The position numbers and the translations under genes are program-made. From Deinococcus sp. KSM4-11 (GTDB taxonomy: Bacteria > Deinococcota > Deinococci > Deinococcales > Deinococcaceae): a stretch of DNA of 64,000 bases. Where the stretch lies: the NCBI RefSeq assembly GCF_004801415.1, contig NZ_SSNX01000001.1, positions 682,001-746,000 of the forward strand, given 5' to 3'. The notes under the pieces were generated by a model, which searched no databases, was not told where the DNA came from, and worked only from the letters and a program-made list of their open reading frames with translations. Positions 1 through 13,873 of this stretch are shown here, piece after piece; position 1 is the stretch's first letter; each line of letters starts with the position of its first letter.

Positions 1-26
1 ATGGACGGGCCTCTCGACCCGTCCAT
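1..26 (-). terminator. Perfect 9-bp hairpin downstream of the LEA-like gene
   Basis: ATGGACGGG and CCCGTCCAT form a perfect 9-bp stem with an 8-nt loop. It lies 18 nt beyond the stop of the minus-strand gene ending at 45, so it probably terminates that gene. Any U-tract on the minus strand would fall outside the window and cannot be seen. Confidence 0.55.
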
Positions 27-44
27 CTCACAGGTGCTGGCTGC

Positions 45-1130
45 TCAGTTCTTGCTGGCGTCCGTCTTCGGCTCGCCGGCGGGCGCATCCTTATGGGTGG
101 GCTGATCCGGCGCGGAACCGGCTGCCGTGCCCACTTGGCTGGCGGCGGCTGCGGCGGGCGGAGCCTTGGGTTCCTCCAGCCGCTCCATCCACACGGAGCC
201 CACGATGTTCCGCACGTTCCGGCCCGCCTGGTGCAGGGCGTCGGCCGCTTCCGGGCTGACTCCACCCACTGCGTTCAGGATGCCCTGGCGAGCCACCGGC
301 ACGCGGGCCAGCACCACGGCACCGGTCCCCAGCAGCACGGCGGCGGTCAGGGCCGCACCGGGGCGGGCGCCGCGGTCGTCCTTGCGGGCGCGGCGGGCCT
401 GCTTCTCCAGCACCGCCAGTTCACGGGTCAGGGTTTTCTGCACGCCGGCGACCCTGCGATCTACGGCCTTCTGCAGTTTCTTAGGCTTCCACTCCTTGCG
501 GGCGGCACGCAGTTCCTTCTCGGCATCCCTGCGTGCACGGGCGACTGTTTTCTCGAGCTGGCGGCGCTTGCTGCTCACCGTATCCGTTCCCTCGCTGAGC
601 GCGTCATGGACAAGCTCCTGCACCCCGGCGAACAGCCCGAGGCCCGTGTCCTGTGCCTGTGCCAGGGCGGGCTTCACGACATCGTCTAGGGTGCTCGCGG
701 CCGACTTGCGAGCCGACTTCAGCGCTTTGCGGGCCTGTTTGGATCCCTGCTGGCTGGCGGTCTGGGCCGTATCCAGCAGGCTGGAGGCGCTGCCCTGGGC
801 CGTCTGCGCGGCCGAATGCGCCAGGGCACTGGCAGTTTCCCGCGCCGTGTCCAGCAGAGAGTGGGCGCGGGCCGGCGCTTCCTCCCGGAGGGTATCCAGC
901 CCGGCCGCGCTGCGCCGCGCCGCCTCGGCTGCCAGATCCTGGGCCTGGGAGGCCGCCTGGGCCAGGGCGGGCTTCACCTGTTCGTTCAGGGTCGACGTGG
1001 CGTCCTGCCACGCCTGGATGGTGTTGCCGACCAGGGCCCGGCGGGTGTCACGGTTGAGGGCCAGGGCCGCGAGGCCGCCCAGCAGAAGAAGGCTGCGCTT
1101 GCTGACGCCGCCGGTTGCATCGTTGGTCAT
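45..1130 (-). CDS. Ala/Lys-rich amphipathic protein, LEA/apolipoprotein-like (hypothetical)
   Basis: A 361-aa protein. The start is the ATG at 1130 because AAGGAG lies a few bases upstream; an in-frame ATG 20 codons earlier has no such signal. Residues 10-24 are a short hydrophobic stretch. Residues 30-190 are made of Ala-rich helical segments with recurring AQAASQAQ-, SSLLDTAQTA- and VKPALAQAQ-like units. The middle is a highly basic helix containing ARKEWKPKK, followed by a second hydrophobic segment (AALTAAVLLGTGAVVLA) and a Pro/Ala/Lys tail. The composition resembles LEA-like desiccation proteins or YtxH-type stress proteins. That is inference; no catalytic motif is visible. It is divergent from recN. 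Confidence 0.75.
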   Translation of the reverse strand: MTNDATGGVSKRSLLLLGGLAALALNRDTRRALVGNTIQAWQDATSTLNEQVKPALAQAASQAQDLAAEAARRSAAGLDTLREEAPARAHSLLDTARETASALAHSAAQTAQGSASSLLDTAQTASQQGSKQARKALKSARKSAASTLDDVVKPALAQAQDTGLGLFAGVQELVHDALSEGTDTVSSKRRQLEKTVARARRDAEKELRAARKEWKPKKLQKAVDRRVAGVQKTLTRELAVLEKQARRARKDDRGARPGAALTAAVLLGTGAVVLARVPVARQGILNAVGGVSPEAADALHQAGRNVRNIVGSVWMERLEEPKAPPAAAAASQVGTAAGSAPDQPTHKDAPAGEPKTDASKN

Positions 1131-1331
1131 GGAACACTCCTTGCCGCCATGGCGGGCCGGACGGCCCTGTGAGGCGGACTTTGCGGGCATTGTCGTCCGC
1201 TGACCTCCATGGAATGTGGGGGCAATGTAATGGAGAATTCATACTCCCGTCCGGCCCTGCTGACCATGCAACTCGGAGCACGCAAGCACCCCGATTGCAA
1301 TGCGGTTCCCGGCGCCACCACCTGCAGGCAT

Positions 1332-1337
1332 TACACT
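1332..1337 (+). promoter_or_regulatory. Leaderless -10 box (TACACT) of recN
   Basis: TACACT ends 7 nt before GTG at 1345. This spacing puts the transcription start on or next to the start codon, as in known Deinococcus leaderless mRNAs. It favours the GTG over the in-frame ATG at 1300, which would lie upstream of the box. Confidence 0.6.
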
Positions 1338-1344
1338 CGTGGGC

Positions 1345-3015
<1,671 letters not shown>

Positions 3016-3055
3016 TCCTCAGCTGCCAGTCAGCGCGGCCCGGTAGGGTAGGGGG

Positions 3056-4129
3056 ATGAACCGCACCTTGCAGAGGCTGCTCCTGGTCGCGCCCGCCGCA
3101 TTGTCCGGGTGCCGTGCGACCGGCTCCGGTTCGCTCGATGTCCACGAGGCGTTGCTGTACGGCGCAGCGCGTGAACACGTGGTCTGGGTGTATGGAACCC
3201 TGGCCGGAGAGGATCGGGGGCAGGTGACCCTGAACGGTCAGTCCACTGTTCTGACGGCGGGTGCTCCAGACGGTGCCCTGGTGCCGGGCACACTGAGCGT
3301 CAACGGGAAGGCCACCTACCGCTTCGCCTCCCAGCCCCTGAACGCGCCCTTCTCCGCCGCTGAGACGGGAACGGGCACCATCCAGGTCACGCACCGCGAT
3401 TCCAGCGTGGCCGCCGCGTTCTACACCGACGGCACCCGCTGGACGCGGTTGGAGGGCACCACCGGCACCGTGGGCCTGCGTCAGACGGCCACGCTGCGGG
3501 GCGCGGGCAACCTCACCGACGCCGAGGCCGACAGCCTGGGAGCGGCCCTGCTTCACCAGGGGCCATTGGTCGTGGCCGTACTGACGGAGGGCAGTCTGCC
3601 GGACGCGGCCCTGAAGGTCGATCCGGCTCCCGCACGCTATCTGCGTACGGGCCTGTACCTCAGTGCACCGACCAGACCGGCCGGTTCCAGCCCCATCACC
3701 ACTCCCCCCACAACCGGAGGTTCTGTGGAGTTCACGGTTCTTGCCAGCGGCACGAATGCCAGCGTCACCACGGGGGGCGTGGAGATCGCCAGCACCCAGG
3801 CCGAGATTGACGCCCTCCTCGCTCGGGTGAATGGTCGGCAGACCAGTGCGGCCACTTCAACCCCCACCGGAGGCACGGTCATCGGCGTGTTCCTCGGGCA
3901 GCGGCCCACCGGCGGCTACAGCGTGCGGGTGCTCAGCGTGTCCAAGGCCGACAACGTACTGACCGTTCGCGTGCAGGTGCATGCCCCCGGCCCCGGTGCC
4001 ATCACCACGCAGGCCCTCACCAGTCCGTGGACGCTGATCCGGGTGCCGGGCACATACGCGCAGGTACGGGTCGTGGACATGCTGGGCCAGCCCCTGCCCA
4101 CCGGTGGAACCGGCCGCACCGACCGCTGA
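3056..4129 (+). CDS. Lipoprotein with C-terminal PrcB_C-type domain
   Basis: 357 aa. TAGGGT ends 6 nt before ATG 3056, so the transcript is probably leaderless (the intervening AGGGGG could also act as an RBS). The N-terminus is a lipoprotein signal with lipobox LSGC (Cys about residue 19). The middle has no recognised motif. Residues ~270-345 match the pattern of the PrcB C-terminal domain (GQRPTGGY..., then PGPG...Q...SPW), a domain of many Deinococcus-Thermus envelope proteins. The role is unknown; envelope localisation is inferred. Confidence 0.8.
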   Translation: MNRTLQRLLLVAPAALSGCRATGSGSLDVHEALLYGAAREHVVWVYGTLAGEDRGQVTLNGQSTVLTAGAPDGALVPGTLSVNGKATYRFASQPLNAPFSAAETGTGTIQVTHRDSSVAAAFYTDGTRWTRLEGTTGTVGLRQTATLRGAGNLTDAEADSLGAALLHQGPLVVAVLTEGSLPDAALKVDPAPARYLRTGLYLSAPTRPAGSSPITTPPTTGGSVEFTVLASGTNASVTTGGVEIASTQAEIDALLARVNGRQTSAATSTPTGGTVIGVFLGQRPTGGYSVRVLSVSKADNVLTVRVQVHAPGPGAITTQALTSPWTLIRVPGTYAQVRVVDMLGQPLPTGGTGRTDR

Positions 4130-4136
4130 CCACCGG

Positions 4137-4158
4137 CGCGGCTCTACCGGCCGCGTTT
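4137..4158 (+). terminator. Intrinsic terminator between convergent genes
   Basis: CGCGGC and GCCGCG form a 6-bp stem with a 7-nt loop followed by TTT, just after the lipoprotein stop at 4129. It overlaps the 3' end of the convergent DoxX gene. Confidence 0.5.
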
Positions 4159-4572
4159 CAGCCGAGCCTGCGGAGGGGCGGCTTTCACCCGGTACTGCTC
4201 GACACTAGGTCGTCCGGCGCCGCCGAGCAGGATGGCGGCACTTCCCGCCATCAGGAGCACCGACGTTTCCAGCGCCGGCTCGGAGAGGGCGCCGTGCAGC
4301 CAGCGGAACGCGCTCACGACCACGGTCAAGGCGCCCAGCACGCCGGCCAGTCCTCTAGCGCCGAGGCCCAGGAGCAGCAGCAGACCGCCCAGCAGTTCCA
4401 GGGTTGCCGTCACGGGCACGACCAGCAGTGGCAGAGGCACGCCGACCGCCGCGTACTGCGCGGCCACGCCCGTGAGTCCAGCCGCGAAGATCTTCTGCCA
4501 ACCGTGCACGATGAACACGCCACCCGTGGCGATCCTGATGAGGGCCAGGGCCAGATCCGTTTGGTTCGGCAC
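4144..4572 (-). CDS. DoxX family membrane protein
   Basis: 142 aa starting at GTG 4572, with a -10 TAGACT ending 6 nt upstream (leaderless). Four hydrophobic segments and the DoxX-type N-terminal pattern (ALIRIATGGVFIVHGWQKIF) identify the family. These are small inner-membrane proteins linked to thiol or oxidative stress in some bacteria; the role here is not established. The C-terminal ~20 residues are basic and cytoplasmic-looking. Confidence 0.85.
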   Translation of the reverse strand: MPNQTDLALALIRIATGGVFIVHGWQKIFAAGLTGVAAQYAAVGVPLPLLVVPVTATLELLGGLLLLLGLGARGLAGVLGALTVVVSAFRWLHGALSEPALETSVLLMAGSAAILLGGAGRPSVEQYRVKAAPPQARLKRGR

Positions 4573-4605
4573 GCCAGGAGTCTACCGGGTCACCTTTCAT
4601 GGAAC

Positions 4606-4639
4606 GGCGGACGGCGACCCCACGGAGTCGCCGTCCGCC
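4606..4639 (-). terminator. 13-bp perfect hairpin after the Bmp-family gene
   Basis: GGCGGACGGCGAC and its exact complement form a 13-bp stem with an 8-nt loop, between the stop of the Bmp gene (4653) and the DoxX start (4572). There is no clear U-tract on the minus strand, so it may terminate weakly or act as a 3' stabilising stem. Confidence 0.55.
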
Positions 4640-4652
4640 TTGAGCGCTGGAC

Positions 4653-5750
<1,098 letters not shown>

Positions 5751-5793
5751 GGTGGTTCCTCCAGGAATGAACTGCGGGGGTCTGCCTGCACAG

Positions 5794-5799
5794 AGTATA
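5794..5799 (-). promoter_or_regulatory. -10 box (TATACT) of the Bmp-family gene
   Basis: TATACT on the minus strand implies a leader of about 40 nt ending in GGAGGAACC before ATG 5750, a leadered promoter unlike most neighbours. No convincing -35 hexamer is visible at 16-18 bp. Confidence 0.5.
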
Positions 5800-5915
5800 A
5801 GAAAACCGCAAGGTGTCTAGACCCAACGGGGCGCCCACGTGTGACAGGGTCTCGGCCGCGTGCATGCTAGTGCGCCCACCTGACCGCGTTTTGATGGGAG
5901 CGGAACGGAGCTTGA

Positions 5916-8006
<2,091 letters not shown>

Positions 8007-8057
8007 ACTAATGGGCAGTGTCGCGCCGCCCAGTGGCCGCGCCCGGAGGCATCACGC

Positions 8058-8408
8058 ATGGCAACACCCGAAGTGGAGATCAGCAAACACGTGCTGCTGG
8101 ACATCGCCAGCACCACCCTGGACGGCATCGAGGGCGCGTCCGTCGCGCCCGCCACCCTAAAGGTCGGTGAGGTGCTGCGCCAGCAGCCGAACGCCCGCCG
8201 CCCCCGCGCCCTGCGCGTTACCCGTGAGGGCGGCGACGTGACGGTGGATGTCGGCCTGAACGTCGACTACGGGCTGAACTTGGTGGCACTCTCTCAGCAG
8301 GCCCAGCGGGCCGTGCGGGAGAACATCGAACTGATGACCGGCCTGAACGTGAAGGCCGTGAACGTCACGGTGCAGAACGTGTGTCTGCCGAAAGGGCCAC
8401 TCTCTTGA
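8058..8408 (+). CDS. Asp23/Gls24 family envelope stress protein
   Basis: 116 aa. The RBS CGGAGG lies 10-15 nt before ATG 8058. The protein has the Asp23 pattern: N-terminal [23 protein letters not shown], a central [16 protein letters not shown] and C-terminal [14 protein letters not shown]. The family is associated with envelope or cell-wall stress in Firmicutes. In many genomes it sits just before nusB, as here. The stop overlaps the putative TTG start of nusB, so the genes are translationally coupled. Confidence 0.9.
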   Translation: MATPEVEISKHVLLDIASTTLDGIEGASVAPATLKVGEVLRQQPNARRPRALRVTREGGDVTVDVGLNVDYGLNLVALSQQAQRAVRENIELMTGLNVKAVNVTVQNVCLPKGPLS

Positions 8409-8899
8409 CCCGTCGCCGCGACCGGGCCGCGAAACCGGTGGGCACCCGCCGGGCTGCGCGCGAATTCGTGTTCCGCGCGCTGTTCGAGGCGCAGCGGGGC
8501 GACCAGACCCTGCGGGCTGCCTTCACCCGTGCCGAGGGAGCCATGCGCGACGGCGACGACACCTTTGTGCCCCTCAGTGACGATGCGCTGGTGTTCGCCA
8601 ATGAGCTCATGAACGGCCTGCTGGAGCACCAGGACGAGATCGACAGCACCCTGAAGCGCACCATCCGCGGCTGGAGCTTCGAGCAGATGGCGCAGACCGA
8701 TCTGAACATCCTGCGCCTGGCCACGCTGGAGATGATGTTCCGCCCGGAACCGCACCCCCCTGTGATCGAGAGCGCCGTGCGGATCGCGCGGAAGTTCGGT
8801 GGCGAGGACTCGGGCCGCTTCGTGAACGGCGTTCTCGCCGGCCTGAGCCGCAACCTGAGCACGGCCCCGGCGCCACCGGCCGACCGGAGCGACGAGTGA
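8405..8899 (+). CDS. nusB: Transcription antitermination factor NusB
   Basis: About 164 aa from TTG 8405, which overlaps the asp23 stop; GTG 8381 is an alternative start eight codons earlier. It has NusB-family helices: [60 protein letters not shown], and the C-terminal [17 protein letters not shown]. NusB with NusE binds boxA RNA and supports rRNA antitermination. The TGA overlaps the GTG of folD. Confidence 0.93.
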   Translation: MTRRRDRAAKPVGTRRAAREFVFRALFEAQRGDQTLRAAFTRAEGAMRDGDDTFVPLSDDALVFANELMNGLLEHQDEIDSTLKRTIRGWSFEQMAQTDLNILRLATLEMMFRPEPHPPVIESAVRIARKFGGEDSGRFVNGVLAGLSRNLSTAPAPPADRSDE

Positions 8900-9780
8900 C
8901 GACGGGCACCGCCATCCGCCTGGCGGGCCCGCCTGCCGCCGAGGCGCTGATCGCCGCCGCTGCTGCCCAGGCGGCCACGCTCGCCACTCCCCCGAACCTC
9001 GTGATCGTGCGGGTGGGGGACGATCCGGCCAGCGTCAGCTACGTGCGTGGCAAGGCAAAGAAGGCCGGCGAGTCCGGCCTGCGCAGCACGGTTCATGCCC
9101 TGCCCGAGAGCACGTCCCAGGCCGAGGTGCTGGCCCTGATCGCCACCCTGAACGCCGACGCCGACGTGAATGGCATCCTGGTGCAGTTGCCGCTGCCGGC
9201 CCACATCCGTGAGGACGTGGTGCTGGAGGCCATCCACCCCGACAAGGACGTGGACGGCCTCCACCCCATGAACGTGGGCCGTCTGTGGTCGGGTCGGCCC
9301 AGCCTAGCTCCATGTACGCCCGCCGGGGTCATGGCGCTGCTGGCGCACTACGGCATCCCGGTGGCTGGGCAGCGGGTCGTGATCGTGGGCCGCAGTCTGC
9401 TGGTGGGCCGCCCCCTGGCCGGGCTGATGCTCGCTGCCGACGCGACGGTCACCGTGGCACACAGCCGCACCCGCGATCTGGGCCGCGTGACCCGCGAGGC
9501 CGACCTGCTGGTGGCCGCCGTGGGCCGCGCACACCTGATCACCCCGGACATGGTGAAGCTCGGCGCGGTCGTCATCGACGTCGGCATCAACCGGGTTCCC
9601 GGCGAGGACGGCAAGGCGCACCTGACCGGCGATGTACACCCGGACGTGGCCACTGTCGCCTCTGCGGTCACGCCGGTGCCGGGCGGCATCGGGCCGATGA
9701 CCGTGGCGCAGCTCATGATGAACACGGTGCTGGCCGCGTCGCGGCAATCCGGTGGAGCGTCGGGTGACCTCGTTCGCTGA
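8896..9780 (+). CDS. folD: Bifunctional methylenetetrahydrofolate dehydrogenase/cyclohydrolase FolD
   Basis: 294 aa from GTG 8896, overlapping the nusB stop as GTGA. It interconverts 5,10-methylene- and 10-formyl-THF. Visible motifs: the catalytic Tyr/Lys pair in [21 protein letters not shown], the [13 protein letters not shown] signature, the nucleotide-binding [14 protein letters not shown], and the C-terminal [14 protein letters not shown]. Length is typical. It overlaps the start of the next gene, extending the coupled operon. Confidence 0.96.
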   Translation: MTTGTAIRLAGPPAAEALIAAAAAQAATLATPPNLVIVRVGDDPASVSYVRGKAKKAGESGLRSTVHALPESTSQAEVLALIATLNADADVNGILVQLPLPAHIREDVVLEAIHPDKDVDGLHPMNVGRLWSGRPSLAPCTPAGVMALLAHYGIPVAGQRVVIVGRSLLVGRPLAGLMLAADATVTVAHSRTRDLGRVTREADLLVAAVGRAHLITPDMVKLGAVVIDVGINRVPGEDGKAHLTGDVHPDVATVASAVTPVPGGIGPMTVAQLMMNTVLAASRQSGGASGDLVR

Positions 9781-10225
9781 CCTGATGGGGAACCGCTGGT
9801 TGTGGACGGCCGTGCTGTCCTCGACCGGCGCGCAGGTGATCAAGGTGCTGTTGATCCTGCTGTTCGAGCGCCGCTGGCGGCCCACCGCGTTCATGGAGAC
9901 CGGTGGGATGCCCAGCAGCCACTCCGCGATGGTTGCAGCCCTCACGACCGGCATTGCCCTGACGGAGGGCATGCACAGTCCATTGTTTGCGGCGAGTGCG
10001 GTGTTTGCCCTGATCGTCATGTACGACGCGACCGGCGTGAGGCACAGCAGCGGCCAGCAGGCCCGGCTCCTGAACGACCTGGTCGATGAACTGCGCGCCG
10101 TCGTGCGCGAGGGCTTCGCGCCCACACCCCTGCGGGTGCTGTTGGGGCACACCTACCTGGAAGTGCTGGCCGGGACGCTGATCGGCATTGCGGCTGGATT
10201 CATCGCCTTCCGGCTGCTGCCCTGA
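9764..10225 (+). CDS. Divergent PAP2 family membrane protein (DUF212/YuiD)
   Basis: About 153 aa from GTG 9764; GTG 9752 is an in-frame alternative. Both lie inside folD, so the genes overlap. The family signature is GGMPSSHSAMVAALTTGIAL followed by VMYDATGVR and a C-terminal hydrophobic helix. The Ser-His-Ser and Asp-Ala-x-Gly-Val-Arg elements resemble acid phosphatase/haloperoxidase PAP2 motifs, but the activity of DUF212 proteins is not settled. Last gene of the asp23-nusB-folD run. Confidence 0.85.
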   Translation: MTSFADLMGNRWLWTAVLSSTGAQVIKVLLILLFERRWRPTAFMETGGMPSSHSAMVAALTTGIALTEGMHSPLFAASAVFALIVMYDATGVRHSSGQQARLLNDLVDELRAVVREGFAPTPLRVLLGHTYLEVLAGTLIGIAAGFIAFRLLP

Positions 10226-10250
10226 CCGGGTGGCGGCCTGAATCCAGAAC

Positions 10251-10283
10251 CGGCGTGCCGCCCAGTATCGGGGCGGCACGCCG
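10251..10283. terminator. Strong bidirectional terminator hairpin
   Basis: CGGCGTGCCGCCC and its exact complement form a 13-bp stem with a 7-nt loop between two convergent genes (stops at 10225 + and 10304 -). TAGTTCT follows on the plus strand. Placement and symmetry suggest it serves both directions. Confidence 0.75.
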
Positions 10284-10303
10284 TAGTTCTCGAGATGCTC
10301 AGG

Positions 10304-10684
<381 letters not shown>

Positions 10685-10711
10685 GTGGAACAAGTGTACG
10701 GCACGCGTCCG

Positions 10712-12541
10712 TCAATCCTGAATCAGCAGCCGTCCACCGTGGGCGTCCAGGCTGACCTGACCGCCCAGACTCACGGTGCCGCTGATCGCGTCCCGCCACG
10801 TCCCGGCCGGCAGGGTCACGGTGATCTCGTGCGGCCCGGCCCGGCGGCTCGCCACGGCCAGCACCCGCTCGACGCGACCATCCCCATGCGTATATTCGCG
10901 CAGGAACGCCACTGCATCCTCCGTGGCAGGCAGGAACGACAGGGCGCCGCGCTGAAGGGCGAGCTGGTCCTTCCGCACCCGGACGCGCGCCTGAACCTGA
11001 CTGTGGAGTTCGGTGTTCCACTGCGTTTCGTCCCACAGCATCGATTCCCGGCACCACGGCATGTTTCCCGGCCGGGACTGGCTCAGGCCGATTTCCGAGC
11101 CGTAGTACATGCACGGCACGCCGGGGTAGGCGATCAGCAGCGTGAACACGGCCAGGTACCGTGCCGGGTCGTTCCCCAGCCTGGAGTGCGCGCGGCCGAT
11201 GTCGTGCGATTCCAGCAGGTTGAACATGCTCAGCGCCACCTGCGGCGGCAGCGCATGATAGGCGTCCCACAGGATCTCCACGAGTTCCGCGCTGTCCAGC
11301 CGGCTGGGCTCCTGGAAGTACGTGCTGCCCGACGCCCACTGCATGACCGGCAGGCCGAAGCCGTGGTAGTTCATGGAGCTGTCCTCGCCCTGGCCGTCAA
11401 GGGCGTGTTCCGGGTCGAAGAAGCGCTCACCGAACACGAAGGCGTCCGGGCGTTCCTCGCGGGCCGCGCGTTTCAGGGTGCGGTGCAGGTGCAGGTTGTC
11501 GGCATCGGTGCCGCCCGCGCCGATCATGTGCGCCACGTCCAGCCGCCATCCGGCCGCCCCGCACCGGAGCCAGTGCCGCACCACGCTCTCCTCGCCCGCC
11601 AGGAATTCATTCACGGCGAACTCGTTGCGGTAGTCGATCTTCGGCAGGGTCGGCACGTCGAAGAACGAGTGGTACGGAGGTTTGCCCGGCTCGTCCCGCC
11701 ATGTGAACAGCGCCCGCTGAGGCGCGGCCTCGTCGTCCAGGGCGGCGCGGAACAGTGCGTTCTCGTTGCCCATGTGGTTGAACACGCCGTCCAGCACGAT
11801 CCGGATGCCCGCGCCGTCTGCTGATCGAACCAGCTCGTCCCACGCGGCCTCGCCGCCCAGGTGCGGGTCGATCCGGCGGTAGTCGGTGATGTCGTAGCGG
11901 TGGTTGCTCGGCGATTCGAAGACTGGCGTGAGCCATAAGCCCGTCACGCCCAGGTCTCTCAGGTACGGCAGCGCCTGCGTGATCCCGTTCAGGTCGCCGC
12001 CGTAATGGGCGTGTACATCGCCCTCACGCGTGACCGGCGACCCCCACGGTACCTGCTCGACAGGGCGGCCAGCGTAGGTGTATTCACCGGTCTGCACGTC
12101 GTTCGAGGGGTCGCCGTTGCGGAACCGGTCGGGAAAGATCTGGTAGAACACCCCCTTCCACGCCCATTCCGGCGCGGCGTACCCGGCGAGGTACTGGAAC
12201 CAGTCGCGGAACCCACGCCGCACGTGGTGCAGCCCCAGGCGCGTGAGGTTCAGGTGGTCGCCGGGCAGGTTGAGCTGCCACGCATAGCGGATCCTCAGGT
12301 CGTGCACCGGCAGGTCTGCCTCAAACCAGCGGCCCTCGCCGTGCGCCACGGCGACCTCACGGGCATGGATGGTCTCGATTTCGCCGACGCGCACGAACTT
12401 CAGCTCGACCGAGTCGACCGGCAGTGCCGTGCGCAGCCGGAGGCGCACCACGGAACCCAGTGGAGCGCCGAGTGAGGCGGTATAGCCGGGCGTTTCGTCA
12501 TGCTGGGCCGGGTGAAGTTGGGGAGTGGGGCTCTCGTCCAT
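10712..12541 (-). CDS. GH13 alpha-amylase family glycosidase (neopullulanase/cyclomaltodextrinase-like)
   Basis: 609 aa, start ATG 12541 after GAGGAG. An N-terminal beta-sandwich-like region (about 1-120, CBM34-like) precedes the (beta/alpha)8 barrel. Conserved regions: I DGVFNH (251-256), II GWRLDVAH with nucleophile D335, III VFGERF with acid/base E372, IV ESHD with D447. GGDLNGITQALPYLRDLGVTGLWLTP is the usual barrel entry. There is no signal peptide, so it probably acts in the cytoplasm on maltodextrins or cyclodextrins. No sugar transporter genes are adjacent. A 37-nt palindrome lies just upstream (12570-12606). Confidence 0.93.
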   Translation of the reverse strand: MDESPTPQLHPAQHDETPGYTASLGAPLGSVVRLRLRTALPVDSVELKFVRVGEIETIHAREVAVAHGEGRWFEADLPVHDLRIRYAWQLNLPGDHLNLTRLGLHHVRRGFRDWFQYLAGYAAPEWAWKGVFYQIFPDRFRNGDPSNDVQTGEYTYAGRPVEQVPWGSPVTREGDVHAHYGGDLNGITQALPYLRDLGVTGLWLTPVFESPSNHRYDITDYRRIDPHLGGEAAWDELVRSADGAGIRIVLDGVFNHMGNENALFRAALDDEAAPQRALFTWRDEPGKPPYHSFFDVPTLPKIDYRNEFAVNEFLAGEESVVRHWLRCGAAGWRLDVAHMIGAGGTDADNLHLHRTLKRAAREERPDAFVFGERFFDPEHALDGQGEDSSMNYHGFGLPVMQWASGSTYFQEPSRLDSAELVEILWDAYHALPPQVALSMFNLLESHDIGRAHSRLGNDPARYLAVFTLLIAYPGVPCMYYGSEIGLSQSRPGNMPWCRESMLWDETQWNTELHSQVQARVRVRKDQLALQRGALSFLPATEDAVAFLREYTHGDGRVERVLAVASRRAGPHEITVTLPAGTWRDAISGTVSLGGQVSLDAHGGRLLIQD

Positions 12542-12569
12542 GGGACTCCTCGAATGGCAAGACAGAAGG

Positions 12570-12606
12570 GCGGCACGGCCACCTGATCATCAGGAGGTCG
12601 TGCCGC
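12570..12606. repeat. 37-nt near-perfect palindrome upstream of the amylase gene
   Basis: Outer arms of 11 nt (GCGGCACGGCC / GGTCGTGCCGC, one G-T pair), an A/A mismatch, then inner arms CCTGAT / ATCAGG around a single C. It starts 28 nt before the amylase ATG on the minus strand. It could be a repressor operator, a 5'-UTR hairpin, or a terminator for the upstream MBL gene (CCTTCTGTCTT follows on the minus strand). Confidence 0.7.
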
Positions 12607-12791
12607 AGGCGGCAAACGTTGCCTTTGAGTTGCTTCGCCAATCAGTCTGCGCTGAACCGACTCAGGGGTCAAGATCACGGCTGGCATTGCCGCGCCGGAG
12701 GGTGAAGGAGGGCCTCTCGGTAGCTCAGGCCGGAGAGCTGAGCACACCCATCGCGCCCGTCAGCGTGTTACCCAGATGGCTCCGTCCGCGG
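12607..12791. other. Intergenic, no gene seen
   Basis: The rest of the 250-base gap between the amylase and MBL genes. No convincing reading frame or RNA gene. A short D-arm-like stem near 12720-12745 is not part of a tRNA. Confidence 0.5.
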
Positions 12792-13532
12792 TCAGTCGTG
12801 CGTGCTCTTGGCGGCCGCGTTCTTTCCGACCACGGCGACCGCACTGCCCATGCCCGTCAGCCGGGCTACGAGTCGGGCAACCGTCCGGGTCATGGGCGCT
12901 GGTTCGCGTTCACTCTCGGCCTGCTCGACGGCCCGGCGCATGTGTGCCAGGGGATCAGCAATGGGCCGCCCGTGGCCGACGGCCAAAGTGCGGGCGGGCA
13001 CGTCCAGCAGGGTTCGGGCGCTGCGGGTTGTCTGGAGCAGGTCGGACGTGCCCAGGGTCGGCAGCGGGAAGACCGCATTGAGGACGCTCGCCACATGCAG
13101 ATCCGGCACGTTCACGAAGGTGTCCCCGGCATACAGCGTGCCGTCGCGTTCGTCGAGGAAGGCGACGTGCCCTGGCGAGTGGCCGGGCGTGTCGATGACG
13201 GTCAGCGAGCCCACCCGGTCGCCGCCGCGCAGGGTGCGGGTGGGCGTCGCCTTGCAGCCGCGCGCGGCCAACAGGGGCACGTCGCCTGCGCCCACCAGCA
13301 GTTCCAGGTCGGGCTGCGCGGCCAGCAGGGCGTCCACCGCGCCGATATGGTCGTCGTGCGCGTGCGTGAGCGCAATGCGTTTCAGTGGGCGTCCCGTGGA
13401 GCGCACCGTGTTCAGGACGCGGCGTTCCAGACCCGGCAGGCCCGCGTCGATCAGCGTGAAGCCATCGGCTTCCGGCACCAGGTAGGTGTTGACCAGGCCG
13501 AACTGCGTGAGGCGGATGGGCGGGCGGGTCAC
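12792..13532 (-). CDS. MBL-fold metallo-hydrolase
   Basis: 246 aa from GTG 13532, which overlaps the stop of the upstream DUF2568 gene (GTGA) and follows GGAGG. Metallo-beta-lactamase motifs: LTHAHDDHIGAVDAL (HxHxDH), DTPGHSPGHVAF (third His), LYAGDTFV (bridging Asp) and VGHGRPI (last His). Sequence upstream in the same frame belongs to DUF2568 read out of frame. It is co-transcribed with the DUF2568 gene and therefore probably under the TetR regulator encoded divergently. Substrate unknown. Confidence 0.92.
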   Translation of the reverse strand: MTRPPIRLTQFGLVNTYLVPEADGFTLIDAGLPGLERRVLNTVRSTGRPLKRIALTHAHDDHIGAVDALLAAQPDLELLVGAGDVPLLAARGCKATPTRTLRGGDRVGSLTVIDTPGHSPGHVAFLDERDGTLYAGDTFVNVPDLHVASVLNAVFPLPTLGTSDLLQTTRSARTLLDVPARTLAVGHGRPIADPLAHMRRAVEQAESEREPAPMTRTVARLVARLTGMGSAVAVVGKNAAAKSTHD

Positions 13533-13873
13533 CGCGTACCTCCCAGCATCACGCTGGCCACACACAGGGCCAGGAAGGCGAGGGCCGTCAGGGGGGTGGA
13601 GACACTGCTCAGGGAAAGGGCTGAACCGGCGAACACGGCCAGTTTGACCAGCGGCCACGCGACTCCGGTCACGGGCACCGCCGCCTGTGGGGAGAGAAAC
13701 GTCCCCCACACGCCAGCCAAGGCGACGAACGAGCCTGCGGCGCCCAGCCAGCCGCCGCTGCGCCACCCCCAGGTGGTGATGGCCGCGATGGCGACGAGTT
13801 CGACGGCGAAGGCCAGGACATCGGATGCGCTGACCATTCTGGCCCCCCGAAGCTGAACAGTGTTCGCTTTCAT
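13529..13873 (-). CDS. DUF2568 (YrdB-like) membrane protein
   Basis: 114 aa from ATG 13873, 7 nt after TACACT on the minus strand (leaderless). Four hydrophobic segments cover most of the length, with W-rich GWRSGGWLG and GVWGTFLSPQA in the middle, the DUF2568 pattern. Function unknown. First gene of a two-gene operon with the MBL hydrolase; its promoter is embedded in an operator copy shared with the divergent tetR gene. Confidence 0.85.
   Translation of the reverse strand: MKANTVQLRGARMVSASDVLAFAVELVAIAAITTWGWRSGGWLGAAGSFVALAGVWGTFLSPQAAVPVTGVAWPLVKLAVFAGSALSLSSVSTPLTALAFLALCVASVMLGGTR

Noticed and set aside
5815..5822. GTCTAGAC palindrome upstream of the Bmp gene
   Set aside because: Eight bases only, common by chance; no supporting repeat.
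12711..12760. tRNA-like D-arm (GTAGCTC...GAGCT)
   Set aside because: No anticodon arm, T-arm or acceptor stem around it.
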